Below, piece after piece: positions 22,356 through 31,801 of a DNA stretch of 64,000 nucleotides (position 1 is the stretch's first letter; each line of letters starts with the position of its first letter). Below the pieces are notes generated by a model. The model saw only the letters and a program-made list of their open reading frames with translations. It ran no database searches and was not told the origin of the DNA. Both the position numbers and the translations under genes were made by a program. Source of the stretch: Microbacteriaceae bacterium UBA1487 (GTDB lineage Bacteria; Actinomycetota; Actinomycetes; Actinomycetales; Microbacteriaceae). The stretch lies in the NCBI GenBank assembly GCA_002325245.1, contig DCRR01000003.1, positions 6,786 through 70,785 on the forward strand. The letters are read 5' to 3'.

Positions 22356-24623
22356 ATGGAGGGTCCCGAAATCAAGTTCGCCGAAACCGTTCTCGACAAC
22401 GGCAAGTTCGGCAAGCGCACCGTCCGGTTCGAGACCGGCCGGCTCGCGCAGCAGGCCCAGGGCGCGGTTGCCGCGTACCTCGACGAGGACACCATGATCC
22501 TCAGCGCCACCAGCGCGGGCAAGCACCCGCGCGACGGCTTCGACTTCTTCCCGCTGACGGTCGATGTCGAAGAGCGCTCCTACGCCGCCGGCAAGATCCC
22601 CGGCTCGTTCTTCCGCCGCGAGGGCCGCCCCTCGACCGAGGCGATCCTGGTCTGCCGTCTCATCGACCGCCCGCTGCGCCCGACCTTCGTCGAGGGTCTG
22701 CGCAACGAGGTCCAGATCGTCATCACGGTGCTCAGCATCGCGCCCGACGAGTTCTACGACGCCCTCGCGATCAACGCCGCGAGCGCCTCGACCCAGATCT
22801 CGGGCCTGCCGTTCTACGGACCGGTCGCCGGCATCCGCATGGCGCTCATCGGCGACCAGTGGGTCGCCTTCCCGAAGCACAGCCAGCTCGCGGAGGCCGT
22901 CTTCGACCTCACGGTCGCCGGCCGCCTCGTCACCGACGAGAACGGCAACGAGGACGTCGCGATCATGATGGTGGAGGCCGAAGCCACCGAGGGAAGCTGG
23001 GAGCTCATCCGCGGCGGTGCGACCAAGCCCGACGAGGCGGTCGTCGCCCAGGGCCTCGAGGCCGCCAAGCCGTTCCTGCGTCAGCTCGCGAAGGCTCAGG
23101 CCGAGCTCGCCGCGCAGTCGGCCAAGGAGATTCAGGACTACCCGCTGTTCCCGCCCTACTCGGACGAGGCCTACAACGCGGTCGCCGAGATCGCCTACGA
23201 CGACCTCAAGACGGTCTACCAGATCGCCGACAAGCAGGAGCGTCAGAAGGCCGACGACGAGCTCAAGGAGCGCGTCAAGACCGCGATCAACGAGAAGGTC
23301 GAGGCCGGTCAGCTCGGCGGCGAGGTGCCCCCGATGGTCAGCGCCGCGTACAAGTCGGTCAGCAAGAAGGTCATGCGCACGCGCGTCCTGACCGAGGGCA
23401 TTCGCATCGACGGCCGCGGCCTGACCGACATTCGTGCGCTCGACGCCGAGGTCCAGGTCATCCCGCGCGTCCACGGTTCGGCGATCTTCCAGCGCGGCGA
23501 GACCCAGATCCTGGGTGTCACCACGCTGAACATGCTCAAGATGGAGCAGCAGATCGACTCGCTGAACCCCGTCACGAAGAAGCGCTACCTGCACCACTAC
23601 AACTTCCCGCCCTACTCGACCGGTGAGACCGGCCGTGTGGGAAGCCCGAAGCGTCGCGAGATCGGGCACGGCTTCCTCGCCGAGCGCGCCCTTGTTCCGG
23701 TGCTGCCGCCGCGCGAGGAGTTCCCCTACGCGATCCGTCAGGTCTCCGAGGCGCTCGGCTCCAACGGCTCGACGTCGATGGGCTCGGTCTGCGCCTCGAC
23801 CCTGTCGCTGCTGAACGCCGGTGTGCCGCTCAAGGCCCCCGTCGCCGGTATCGCGATGGGCCTCATCTCGGACGAGGTCGATGGAGAGACCCGCTACGCG
23901 GCGCTCACCGACATCCTCGGCGCCGAGGACGCGCTCGGCGACATGGACTTCAAGGTCGCCGGCACGAGCGAGTTCGTCACGGCGATCCAGCTCGACACCA
24001 AGCTCGCGGGTCTGCCCTCGAGCGTGCTCGACGGTGCGCTCAAGCAGGCCAAGGAGGCCCGCACGGCCATCCTCGCGGTCATCAACCAGGCGATCGACGC
24101 CCCCGACGAGATGGCGCCGACCGCGCCGCGCGTCATCAGCGTCAACATCCCGGTCGACAAGATCGGCGAGCTGATCGGCCCCAAGGGCAAGACGATCAAC
24201 GCGATCCAGGACGAGACCGGCGCCGACATCTCGATCGAGGAGGACGGCACCGTGTACATCGGCGCCGTCGATGGTCCCTCGGCCGAGGCGGCGCGCGCGC
24301 AGGTCCTCGCGATCGGCAACCCGCTGCAGCCCGAGGTCGGCGAGCGCTACCTGGGAACGGTCGTCAAGATCGCGACCTTCGGTGCCTTCGTCTCGCTCAC
24401 CCCCGGCAAGGACGGCCTGCTGCACATCAGCGAGGTGCGCAAGCTCGCCGGCGGCAAGCGCGTCGAGAACGTCGAAGACGTGCTCGGCGTCGGCCAGAAG
24501 ATCCAGGTCGAGATCACCAAGATCGACGACCGCGGAAAGCTCTCGCTCGCCCCGGTGGTCGATGAGGCCGCCGGTGACGACAGCGCCGCTGCCGAGAGCC
24601 CGGAGGCTCCGGTCGAGGGCTGA
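22356..24623 (+). CDS. pnp: Polyribonucleotide nucleotidyltransferase
   Basis: 755 residues from ATG 22356, preceded by AAGGAGAGG; an ATG at 22335 in frame lacks such a site. Two RNase-PH domains are separated by a helical linker: the first with FETGRLAQQAQGAV and FFRREGRPSTEAILVCRLIDRPLRP, the second with FQRGETQILGVTTL, MGSVCASTLSLLNAGVP and DILGAEDALGDMDFKVAGT. A KH domain (PVDKIGELIGPKGKTIN) and an S1 domain (GTVVKIATFGAFVSLTPGKDGLLHIS) follow. It degrades RNA 3'-5' with phosphate and can act with RNase J, also encoded in this window. A terminator follows closely. Confidence 0.97.
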   Translation: MEGPEIKFAETVLDNGKFGKRTVRFETGRLAQQAQGAVAAYLDEDTMILSATSAGKHPRDGFDFFPLTVDVEERSYAAGKIPGSFFRREGRPSTEAILVCRLIDRPLRPTFVEGLRNEVQIVITVLSIAPDEFYDALAINAASASTQISGLPFYGPVAGIRMALIGDQWVAFPKHSQLAEAVFDLTVAGRLVTDENGNEDVAIMMVEAEATEGSWELIRGGATKPDEAVVAQGLEAAKPFLRQLAKAQAELAAQSAKEIQDYPLFPPYSDEAYNAVAEIAYDDLKTVYQIADKQERQKADDELKERVKTAINEKVEAGQLGGEVPPMVSAAYKSVSKKVMRTRVLTEGIRIDGRGLTDIRALDAEVQVIPRVHGSAIFQRGETQILGVTTLNMLKMEQQIDSLNPVTKKRYLHHYNFPPYSTGETGRVGSPKRREIGHGFLAERALVPVLPPREEFPYAIRQVSEALGSNGSTSMGSVCASTLSLLNAGVPLKAPVAGIAMGLISDEVDGETRYAALTDILGAEDALGDMDFKVAGTSEFVTAIQLDTKLAGLPSSVLDGALKQAKEARTAILAVINQAIDAPDEMAPTAPRVISVNIPVDKIGELIGPKGKTINAIQDETGADISIEEDGTVYIGAVDGPSAEAARAQVLAIGNPLQPEVGERYLGTVVKIATFGAFVSLTPGKDGLLHISEVRKLAGGKRVENVEDVLGVGQKIQVEITKIDDRGKLSLAPVVDEAAGDDSAAAESPEAPVEG

Positions 24624-24635
24624 TCGCTCACGTCA

Positions 24636-24675
24636 GCACAAGGCCCGCTCCGCTTCGGCGGGGCGGGCCTTGTGC
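24636..24675 (+). terminator. Rho-independent-type terminator after pnp
   Basis: 18-bp stem starting GCACAAGGCCCGC with one G-T pair and a TTCG loop. It sits between the convergent pnp and the minus-strand membrane gene and could stop both. The T-tract is weak, as usual in high-GC genomes. Confidence 0.8.
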
Positions 24676-24693
24676 CGTTCTCCGGGCTGAAGC

Positions 24694-25038
24694 TCAGCCG
24701 ATCGAGGCGAGCAGAGCCGTCGCGAAGACGATGACGCCCGCTGCGTTCGCCGAGACGAGCAGCGGCAGTCGCATGCGGCCGCGCACGAACGCGGCGATCA
24801 GCAGGATGGCGGCGAGCACCGTCATCAGGGCGACCGCGCTGGCCATCGCCGTCACGCTGGAGACGCCGGAGACGCATCCGCGCTCGATCGAATCGGCCAC
24901 GCACGTCGTCCACCGCGGACGCACGTACCAGAGCGCTGCGATCGCGCCCGCCGTGCCGAGCGTCGAGAGCGCCACCGATGCCGCGATGGCGGCCCCTTGG
25001 CGGGAGCGCGACGCGGGGCGCGTGGAATCGGTGATCAC
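24694..25038 (-). CDS. Small membrane protein, unknown function
   Basis: 114 residues from GTG 25038 (VITDSTRPASRSRQG). Three hydrophobic helices are visible; two Cys (TTCVADSIERGCVSG) lie between the first and second and could form an extracytoplasmic disulfide. No family recognised. An upstream ATG at 25152 would add an Arg-rich segment unlike a typical N-terminus. Confidence 0.6.
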   Translation of the reverse strand: MITDSTRPASRSRQGAAIAASVALSTLGTAGAIAALWYVRPRWTTCVADSIERGCVSGVSSVTAMASAVALMTVLAAILLIAAFVRGRMRLPLLVSANAAGVIVFATALLASIG

Positions 25039-25267
25039 TCTTCCACGGTGCCACCTGCCGACGCGCGTCGCCGCACTCGCAGGCACAGGCACAGCGAACT
25101 CAAGGCGCGAGCCAAGCCGCCGTCGAGCGCCACGCCGTAACGATTCGGCCACTTGACGCCGTCGACGCGGTGCTGACAGTTACTCTGAGCGCATTGCATC
25201 GCTCGAGGCCCCCGACACATCGCGTCGAACGAAACCCCGGCGCCTTGAGCTCGAGGAGGTGCGGGGA

Positions 25268-26275
25268 GTGAAGCGACACGAGCAGGTCGGCACGGTCTCC
25301 CTCACGCCGAGCCTCGGCACGAACGAGACCGCGGTCGTCATCGACGGCATCGTGTCGGTCCGCCGCCCCATCCCGAACTCGGAGCTCCGGGTCTTCCCGA
25401 TCGCGATCGGCGGCAACGTCTTCGGCTGGACGGCGGACGCCCAGGAGGCCGAGCGCATCCTCGATCGCTACGCGCATTTCGGGGGCAACTTCATCGACAC
25501 TGCGGACTCCTACGCGGGTGGTCGCAGCGAGATCATGATCGGCAACTGGATGCGCTTTCGGCGCAACCGCGACGACCTGGTGGTCGCCACCAAGGTCGGC
25601 AAGGGACCCGATCACCCCGGCGTGACGACGCGCGCCATCTCGGCCGCCGTCGAGGACTCGCTGCGTCGGCTGCGCACCGACCGCATCGACCTGCTCTACC
25701 TCCACGTCGACGATCCCGAGGTGCCGTTCGAGCAGACGCTGCTGGCTGTCGACGAGCTCATTCGCGCTGGCAAGGTGCGGGCCTTCGGCGCCTCCGATCA
25801 CGCGGGCAACAGGCTGGTGGAGGCCCGCATCGCCTCGGCGCAGCTGGGGGTGGCGCGCATGGTCGCCGTGCAGAACCAGTACAACCTGATGCACCGCCGC
25901 GAGCACGAGCAGGAGGTCGCCCGGGTGGCTCGTGACCTCGAGCTCGCTGTGATGCCGCGGTTCGCGCTCGCGAGCGGCTTTCTCACGGGGAAGTACCGCA
26001 CCCGGGGCGATGTGGCCCGCTCAGAGCGTCGGGGCGAGATCGCCGAGTACCTCACCCGCTCCGGGCTGCGGGTCCTTGCGGCGCTCGACAAGGTCGCGAG
26101 CGAGCAGGAGTCGACTCCCGCGGCCGTGTCGCTCGCCTGGCTGCTCAGCAAGCCCAACGTGGTCGCGCCCGTCGTCTCGGCGAGCCGGGCCGAGCACGTC
26201 GACGACTTCGCGACCGCCACACGGCTTCGGCTCAGCCGCCATCAGCTCCTCGAGCTCGATCGCGCGAGCTCGTAG
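25268..26275 (+). CDS. Aldo/keto reductase
   Basis: 335 residues from GTG 25268, chosen because GAGGAGG lies 6-8 nt before it; GTG 25259 overlaps that site. Catalytic tetrad: Asp and Tyr in FIDTADSYAGGRSE, Lys in VVATKVGKG, His in LLYLHVDD. NADPH binding is suggested by ALASGFLTGKYR. It is an oxidoreductase of the YdhF/Tas-like branch; substrate unknown. About 229 bp upstream hold no gene. Confidence 0.9.
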   Translation: MKRHEQVGTVSLTPSLGTNETAVVIDGIVSVRRPIPNSELRVFPIAIGGNVFGWTADAQEAERILDRYAHFGGNFIDTADSYAGGRSEIMIGNWMRFRRNRDDLVVATKVGKGPDHPGVTTRAISAAVEDSLRRLRTDRIDLLYLHVDDPEVPFEQTLLAVDELIRAGKVRAFGASDHAGNRLVEARIASAQLGVARMVAVQNQYNLMHRREHEQEVARVARDLELAVMPRFALASGFLTGKYRTRGDVARSERRGEIAEYLTRSGLRVLAALDKVASEQESTPAAVSLAWLLSKPNVVAPVVSASRAEHVDDFATATRLRLSRHQLLELDRASS

Positions 26276-26293
26276 CAGCCCTTCGGTGCGGAA

Positions 26294-26896
26294 CTAGGCG
26301 GGGACGGCCGCGGAGGTCATCACGCACTGGAACGTGCGGTGCAGGGCGGCGCGCGCATCCGCGGGGTCGCCCGCGTAGCCGCCGAGCAGTGCGCCGTCGC
26401 GTGCAAGCATCAGGTCTTCGGCTCCGTCGCGCGGCGCCGGGTGCCCGAGCTGGGCCAGCAGCGACTCGAAGACGTCGTGCAGCCAGCGGCGGTGGATGCC
26501 GACGCTCACTCGCACCGGGTGGTCGCTCTCCGGATACTCGACGGCGGCGGACAGGAATGCGCACCCGCGCAGTGCCGGGTTTCCGACGTCGTCAGCCGTC
26601 CAGTCCCGCATCGCGACCAGCGCTTCGGCGGCGTCGGTGATCGAGCTCAGGCGCAGCGCGACGTCGAGCCCGATCCGGCGGTGGCGATCCGCGAGGTAGT
26701 CCAGCACGAGGCGGTCCTTCGCGCGGAAATGCTTGTAGAACGTCGCCTTGGTGACGTGAGACTCTTCGATGAGCCAGTCGACGCCGACGGCGCGAATGCC
26801 TTCGCGGGTGAACAGCACGTCGGCGGTCTCGAGAATGCGCTGCTTGGCGGGGGCCAGCGGTCGCTGATCGGGCTTTTCGGGTACGGAAACGAACAT
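26294..26896 (-). CDS. TetR family transcriptional regulator
   Basis: 200 residues. The N-terminal helix-turn-helix is typical: AKQRILETADVLFTREGIRAVGVDWLIEESHVTKATFYKHFRAKDRLVLDYL cut across residues about 17-68. The ligand-binding half has CAFLSAAVEYP, seen in TetR proteins related to AcrR/YxaF types. GAGGAG precedes the ATG. It converges with the aldo/keto reductase gene and may control it or itself; the 277-bp region upstream (26897-27173) holds CTTTCGCGAAAG at 27080-27091, a perfect 12-bp palindrome. Confidence 0.9.
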   Translation of the reverse strand: MFVSVPEKPDQRPLAPAKQRILETADVLFTREGIRAVGVDWLIEESHVTKATFYKHFRAKDRLVLDYLADRHRRIGLDVALRLSSITDAAEALVAMRDWTADDVGNPALRGCAFLSAAVEYPESDHPVRVSVGIHRRWLHDVFESLLAQLGHPAPRDGAEDLMLARDGALLGGYAGDPADARAALHRTFQCVMTSAAVPA

Positions 26897-27160
26897 GACA
26901 GCGACTCCTCGGGCGGGTTCTGTCGGGACTCCGTCATCATCATCGACGCCGGTGTCCTTAGGGCGGGTGGTCTTCGTCAGACCTCGGGTTGGTGCAGATG
27001 CTGTTCAGTTGTGCGGGATGAGGGTGCATCCCGAGACATGACGGTAGGGCGCCGCCAGTCTCTCTGTGCGAGCGTACGCCTGCTTTCGCGAAAGAGCCAG
27101 GTATTTGTGGAATTCTCAGATCGGCGTGTCACGGAGCGTCACCGGCTCGAACTGATGACG

Positions 27161-27166
27161 TAGGCT
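27161..27166 (+). promoter_or_regulatory. -10 hexamer of M16 peptidase gene
   Basis: TAGGCT, 7 nt before ATG 27174; it supports ATG 27174 over GTG 27171. Confidence 0.5.
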
Positions 27167-27173
27167 CGCGGTG

Positions 27174-28544
27174 ATGAATGGCGCAGTGCGGCTCCCGCTG
27201 GAAACTCCCGAACTCGAGATCCTCGCTTCTGGGTCGACCCGGGTCCGCCGCACCCTCCTTCCGAACGGTGCGCGCATCCTCAGCGAGCAGGTCCCCGGAG
27301 CGCAGAGCGCGACCGTCGGATTCTGGGTCGCCGTCGGGTCACGCGACGAAGAGCCGGTCACCTACGGGGCGACCCACTTCCTCGAGCACCTGCTCTTCAA
27401 AGGCACCCCGACGCGCTCCGCGCTCGACATCGCGGTCGCCTTCGACTCGGTCGGCGGTGAGCACAACGCCCTCACCGCGAAGGAGCACACCTGCTATTAC
27501 GCGAAGGTGCGCGACGTCGACGTGCCGATGGCGATCGACGTTCTGGCCGACATGTTCACCTCGTCGATTCTCGAATCCGACGAGTTCGAGAGCGAGCGCG
27601 GCGTCATTCTCGAAGAGCTCGCGATGGCGGATGACGATCCGGGCGACGTCGTCGGCGAGCGAATCTTCGAGGCGGTCTTCGGCGACCACCCGCTCGGTCG
27701 GCCGATCGGCGGCAACCCGGCATCGATCGGCGCGGTCAGCCGCGACGCGGTCTGGGCGCACTATCAGAAGAACTACCGCCCGCAGGATCTGGTCGTCACA
27801 GTGGCCGGTGCCGTCGACCACGATGAACTCGTCACTGCCACCATCGCGGCGCTGGACCGCGCCGGGTGGCCGAGCGACGCGCCCGCCTCGCCGGTGCCGC
27901 GGCGCAGCGACGTCGCCCATCCGGCGGCGCCCCTGGACCCCGGCGTCGGCGGGGTGAGCCGCCTCGTCATCCGACCGCTCGAGCAGGTCAACGTCATGCT
28001 CGGTGTTCCGGGGATCTCGGCCGTCGATGCGCGACGTCCGGCCCTGGCGATCCTGAACTCCGTCCTCGGCGGCGGCATGTCGTCGCGGCTGTTCCAGGAG
28101 ATCCGCGAAGAGCGCGGCCTCGCCTACTCGGTCTACTCCTTCTCGTCCGGCTACTCCGACGGCGGGCTCTTCGGCCTGTACGCGGGCTGCTCGCCCGCGC
28201 GCGCCGGCGAGGTGGCCGAGCTCATGCTCGCCGAGTTCCGCAAGCTCGCCGAGACGGGCATCAGCGAGGAGGAACTGGGGCGCGCGCGCGGTCAGCTCGG
28301 CGGCGCCTCCGCCCTGGCGCTGGAGGACTCCGACGCGCGGATGTCGCGCCTGGGGCGCAGCGAGCTGACGCTGGGCGAGTTCGCCGATCTCGACGAGACC
28401 CTCGTCCGCCTCGGCGCCGTCACCCGTGACGAGGTGCGCGAGCTCGCGGCCGAGCTCATCGCCGGCCCGCTCTCGATCGCAGCCGTCGGCGCGGTGCAGC
28501 CTGACACGTTCACGAAGCTCGACGTCGAGCCGACCGCTGCCTGA
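27174..28544 (+). CDS. M16 family zinc metallopeptidase (processing-peptidase-like)
   Basis: 456 residues. The inverted zinc motif is in THFLEHLLFKGT (HxxEH near residues 67-71), with the third ligand Glu in ERGVILEELAMADDDP. The C-terminal half has GMSSRLFQEIREERGLAYSVYSF. It resembles the PepR/mitochondrial-processing-peptidase-beta type that lies between pnp and dapB in actinobacteria; here an AKR, a TetR gene and others are interposed. Likely cytoplasmic; substrate unknown. Confidence 0.93.
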   Translation: MNGAVRLPLETPELEILASGSTRVRRTLLPNGARILSEQVPGAQSATVGFWVAVGSRDEEPVTYGATHFLEHLLFKGTPTRSALDIAVAFDSVGGEHNALTAKEHTCYYAKVRDVDVPMAIDVLADMFTSSILESDEFESERGVILEELAMADDDPGDVVGERIFEAVFGDHPLGRPIGGNPASIGAVSRDAVWAHYQKNYRPQDLVVTVAGAVDHDELVTATIAALDRAGWPSDAPASPVPRRSDVAHPAAPLDPGVGGVSRLVIRPLEQVNVMLGVPGISAVDARRPALAILNSVLGGGMSSRLFQEIREERGLAYSVYSFSSGYSDGGLFGLYAGCSPARAGEVAELMLAEFRKLAETGISEEELGRARGQLGGASALALEDSDARMSRLGRSELTLGEFADLDETLVRLGAVTRDEVRELAAELIAGPLSIAAVGAVQPDTFTKLDVEPTAA

Positions 28545-28559
28545 CCGGGGGATCCTTCG

Positions 28560-29162
28560 ATGTCGCGATATCTGTACCTCGTGCGCCACGGCGAGCAGCT
28601 GGACGCCGAGCACGGCCTGCCTGACGGCCCGCTGAGCCCTCGCGGGGTGCGGCAGGCGGAGGCGATCGCCGACCGGCTCAGCGGTGTCCCTTTCGACGCC
28701 GCCTGGACCTCGCCGCTCGAGCGCGCGCAGGAGACCGCGCAGATCATCGGATCCCGGCTGCCTGCGCTGACGATCCAGCCGCACACGCTGCTCATGGACT
28801 GCATTCCGTCCGGGCCGACGCCCGACCTCCCACACGCCTTCGAGGCGTTCTTCGGCGGCATCACCGAGGAGGAGATCGCCGCGGGTGAGGCGCAGATGAC
28901 GGACGCCACGGCGGAGTGGATCGCGCCCGCGCGGGAGGACCGGCATGAGCTGCTGATCACCCACAACTTCGTGATCGGCTGGTTCGTGCGCGAGACCTTC
29001 GGCGCGGCCCCGTGGCGCTGGCTCGGCGTGAACCAGGCCAACTGCGGTCTCACGATCATCCGCGTGCGCTCCGCCAAGCCCGCGGTGCTGGTCACGCACA
29101 ACGATCTCGGCCACCTGCCGCCGGAGCTGCGCACGGGTCTGTCGGTCGAGCAGCCCTACTGA
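28560..29162 (+). CDS. Histidine phosphatase family protein
   Basis: 200 residues. The RHGE signature (YLVRHGEQ, catalytic His near residue 9), SPLERAQETAQII and the second His in LLITHNFVIGWFVRE define a phosphoglycerate-mutase-fold phosphatase. It starts 15 bp after the M16 peptidase gene and is probably co-transcribed. Substrate not deduced. Confidence 0.9.
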   Translation: MSRYLYLVRHGEQLDAEHGLPDGPLSPRGVRQAEAIADRLSGVPFDAAWTSPLERAQETAQIIGSRLPALTIQPHTLLMDCIPSGPTPDLPHAFEAFFGGITEEEIAAGEAQMTDATAEWIAPAREDRHELLITHNFVIGWFVRETFGAAPWRWLGVNQANCGLTIIRVRSAKPAVLVTHNDLGHLPPELRTGLSVEQPY

Positions 29163-29178
29163 GCCCGCACGCGCGCGG

Positions 29179-29652
29179 CTACAGCGGCTTCTGGAACCAG
29201 TGCGTCGCGTTCGGATTGTCGTTGTACGGCTCGATCTCGAGGTAGCCGGTCGAGCGGTAGAGCTGCTGTGCGGCGGTCAGGCTCTGATTGGTGTCCAGCA
29301 CCGCGGTGCGGGCGCCGAGACCGCGCCCGGCCTCCTCGAGGGCGAGCAGAAGCGCCCGGCCGGCACCCAGTCCGCGCGCGTGCTCGCGGATCCACAGATG
29401 CTTAATCTCAGCCCGCTCGGCGTCGAGAAGCCGGATGCCGCCGCAGCCGAGCACGCGCGATTCAGCCTCCGTCGACGCCGCGGTGACCACGAAGAACACC
29501 CCCGCCGGCGGCAGGAACGCGGCGGTGTCGGGGAACACGACCCGGTACCCCTCGGGGCGGGAGATGAATCCCAGCTGGCGACTCGTGAAGTACTCGGTGA
29601 GCAGCTCGCGAGCGAGCGGGTCATCGGTCGGAGTCGGGACGAACTGCAGCAC
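29179..29652 (-). CDS. GNAT family N-acetyltransferase
   Basis: 157 residues from GTG 29652; GTG 29658 would add two residues but directly touches the TAGCCT hexamer (29659-29664), whereas 29652 leaves a 6-nt leaderless gap. The acetyl-CoA loop is HARGLGAGRALL (about 96-107), preceded by IKHLWIREH and followed by LDTNQSLTAAQQLYRSTGYLEI. Acceptor unknown. Confidence 0.88.
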   Translation of the reverse strand: MLQFVPTPTDDPLARELLTEYFTSRQLGFISRPEGYRVVFPDTAAFLPPAGVFFVVTAASTEAESRVLGCGGIRLLDAERAEIKHLWIREHARGLGAGRALLLALEEAGRGLGARTAVLDTNQSLTAAQQLYRSTGYLEIEPYNDNPNATHWFQKPL

Positions 29653-29693
29653 TCGCACAGGCTACGCCGCCGAACGCGCGCGCCGCGGCTCGG

Positions 29694-29699
29694 TAGCAT
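29694..29699 (+). promoter_or_regulatory. -10 hexamer of dapB
   Basis: TAGCAT, 6 nt before ATG 29706. Confidence 0.5.
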
Positions 29700-29705
29700 G
29701 ACTGC

Positions 29706-30455
29706 ATGGTCACACGTGTCGCGATCGTCGGAGCCTCGGGTCGCATGGGAAGGCTCACGACGCGACTCGTCGAGCAGGAGCCAGATTTCGAGGTGCACGC
29801 GCTCGTCGGGTCGAGCGATCCGATCGAGCGCATCGATCGGGCCGATCTCGTCGTCGATCTGACGATCCCCTCGGTCTCGGCAAGCGTGGTCGACGCCGCG
29901 CTCGAGCGCGGAATCCCGGTCCTGGTGGGCACCTCCGGGTGGAGCGCCGACCGGATCGATGCGCTGCGCGCCAAGCTGCGCACGCTGCCCGAGGCGGCGG
30001 TCGTGATCGTGCCGAACTTCTCGCTCGGCTCCGCCGTCGCGACCTGGCTGGCGACCCTCGCGGCCCCGCACTTCGACTCGATCGAGATCGTCGAGAGCCA
30101 CCACGCCGAGAAGGTCGACTCGCCCTCCGGCACCGCCGTCCGCACGGCCGAGCTGATCGGGGTTGCGCGTGCCGAATCCGGTCCGGTGCGCGCACCGCAC
30201 AACGACCAGCGCGCGCGCGGACAGCAGGTCGCGAGCGTTCCCATCCACAGCCTGCGCATGGACGGCGTCCTCGCCGAGCAGGAGGTGCGCTTCGGCGGCA
30301 CCGGCGAGACCGTGCGGATCAGCCACCAGACGCTCTCCGACTCCTCCTACGAGGCCGGGATCCTGATCAGCCTGCGCGCGGCGCGCGAGCACACCGGGCT
30401 GACCGTCGGACTCGACAAGCTGCTCGGCCTCGGCGCCCCGCGACGGCGGAGCTGA
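29706..30455 (+). CDS. dapB: 4-hydroxy-tetrahydrodipicolinate reductase
   Basis: 249 residues. N-terminal nucleotide loop GASGRMG (9-15), VDLTIP, GTSGW, and the catalytic block ESHHAEKVDSPSGTA (about 137-151). It reduces 4-hydroxy-tetrahydrodipicolinate in the DAP/lysine pathway and complements dapA (33600) and dapF (46499) in this window. A tetratricopeptide-like gene starts 4 bp after its stop. Confidence 0.96.
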   Translation: MVTRVAIVGASGRMGRLTTRLVEQEPDFEVHALVGSSDPIERIDRADLVVDLTIPSVSASVVDAALERGIPVLVGTSGWSADRIDALRAKLRTLPEAAVVIVPNFSLGSAVATWLATLAAPHFDSIEIVESHHAEKVDSPSGTAVRTAELIGVARAESGPVRAPHNDQRARGQQVASVPIHSLRMDGVLAEQEVRFGGTGETVRISHQTLSDSSYEAGILISLRAAREHTGLTVGLDKLLGLGAPRRRS

Positions 30456-30459
30456 TCCG

Positions 30460-30903
30460 GTGACGACCCGCATCGGCGTCGTCGTGATGGCGGCGCTGCT
30501 CGCCCTGTATCTGGTCTTCGCGATCCGCTACGGCGTGCTCATGCTGGGACTCGACGGCGTGGTCCCGGTGGCGATCGGCATCGCCCTGCTCGTGCTTCCG
30601 CTGCTGGCGGCGGGCACGATCGTGGCCGAGGTGGTGTTCGGCGTGCGCGCCGAGCGGCTCGCCCGCCGGCTCGAGGCGGAGGACGCCGTGCCGAGCGACG
30701 AGCTTCCGGCCGTCGCGAGCGGACGGATCGATCGCGCCGCCGCGCTGGCGGTCTTCCCCACCTATCAGCAGGCCGTCGAGGCGGAGCCGGGGGACTGGCG
30801 CGCCTGGTACCGGCTCGCGCTCGCCTACGACGCGAGCGGCGACCGCCGTCGCGCCCGCTGGGCGACCCGCACCGCGATCAGGCTCGAGCGCGACGCTCGC
30901 TGA
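30460..30903 (+). CDS. Small membrane protein with one tetratricopeptide-like repeat
   Basis: 147 residues, GTG start 4 bp after dapB. Two hydrophobic helices (about 5-27 and 35-62) are followed by a soluble tail whose segment AVEAEPGDWRAWYRLALAY reads as a TPR helix pair. Likely co-transcribed with dapB. Function unknown. Confidence 0.7.
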   Translation: MTTRIGVVVMAALLALYLVFAIRYGVLMLGLDGVVPVAIGIALLVLPLLAAGTIVAEVVFGVRAERLARRLEAEDAVPSDELPAVASGRIDRAAALAVFPTYQQAVEAEPGDWRAWYRLALAYDASGDRRRARWATRTAIRLERDAR

Positions 30904-31801
30904 ACGCGGCCGCGACCGCATCCTCGATGCGCGGTTGCGCCCACGCGAAGCCGTCGGCGGCGAGCCGCGTCGGAATCACCTTCGCGCTGTCGAGCAGCAG
31001 GTGCTGGCCGGCTTCGCCGAGCAGCAGCCGGACGACCCACTCCGGAGCCCGGAGCAGGTACCAGCGGCGCGCCTCGCGGGCGATCGACGCCGCCGCCCGG
31101 TCGAAGGTCGCGGGCACCGGGCCGACGAGGTTGACCGGCCCGCTAAGCGGTGAGCGCAGCAGGTGGATGAGTGCCGCCGCCTCGTCGTGGCGGCTGATCC
31201 AGCTCCAGTGCTGACCTCCGGTGCCGAACCGAGTGGCGAGCCCGAGTCGTGTGAACAGCGCCAGCGGCGTCAGCGCCCCGCCGCCGGCTCCGATGACGGC
31301 GGCGCTGCGCGCCTGCACCACCCGGGTGGCCTTCGGCACGAGGGTGGCGGCCTGCTCCCATTCGGCGACGAGGTCGCAGAGGAAGCCCTCGCCCGCACTC
31401 GAGACCTCGGTCAGGCGCTCGCCGGGGCGGTCGCCGTAGAAGCCGACCGCGGAGGCGCTGATGAACACGCGCGGGGGAGTGCGGGCCATATTCATCGCCT
31501 CGGTGAGGGTGCGCGTGGTGTCGATGCGCGACTGCCGCAGCACCTTGCGATATCCCGGAGTCCAGGGAATGCGGCTGATGGAGGCACCCGAGAGGTTGAT
31601 GACCGCGTCGACCTCGTCCATGACGCGGTAGTCGATGGTGCGCGAGGCGGGCGCCCAGTTCACCTCGTCGTCGCTGCGCGGCTGGCGTCGCACGAGCCGG
31701 CGCACCTCGTGGCCCTCCGCGCGGAGCTGGCGCACCAACTCGGTGCCGATGAACCCGGAGGCTCCCGAGACGAGGACGCGCAGCGGCGCTGACGCGCTCA
31801 G
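30878..31801 (-). CDS. TIGR01777-type NAD(P)-dependent epimerase/DUF1731 protein
   Basis: 307 residues if translation starts at CTG 31801-31799. The Rossmann loop GASGFIG begins only about ten residues later, and no ATG, GTG or TTG lies between the osmC stop and that loop, so a CTG start overlapping the osmC TGA (CTGA) is the best fit. Family segments: NLSGASI, SRIDTTRTLTEAM, ISASAVGFYGDRP and SWISRHDEAAAL, then a C-terminal DUF1731-like part. A YfcH-like extended short-chain dehydrogenase; substrate unknown. Confidence 0.85.
   Translation of the reverse strand: MSASAPLRVLVSGASGFIGTELVRQLRAEGHEVRRLVRRQPRSDDEVNWAPASRTIDYRVMDEVDAVINLSGASISRIPWTPGYRKVLRQSRIDTTRTLTEAMNMARTPPRVFISASAVGFYGDRPGERLTEVSSAGEGFLCDLVAEWEQAATLVPKATRVVQARSAAVIGAGGGALTPLALFTRLGLATRFGTGGQHWSWISRHDEAAALIHLLRSPLSGPVNLVGPVPATFDRAAASIAREARRWYLLRAPEWVVRLLLGEAGQHLLLDSAKVIPTRLAADGFAWAQPRIEDAVAAAFSERRARA

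Noticed and set aside
25153..25186. TTGACG and TACTCT as a promoter for the aldo/keto reductase gene
   Set aside because: The spacing is 22 bp, too long for a standard promoter.
26339..27163. Plus-strand frame of 274 codons over the tetR gene
   Set aside because: It is antisense to a clear TetR protein and has no recognisable domain.
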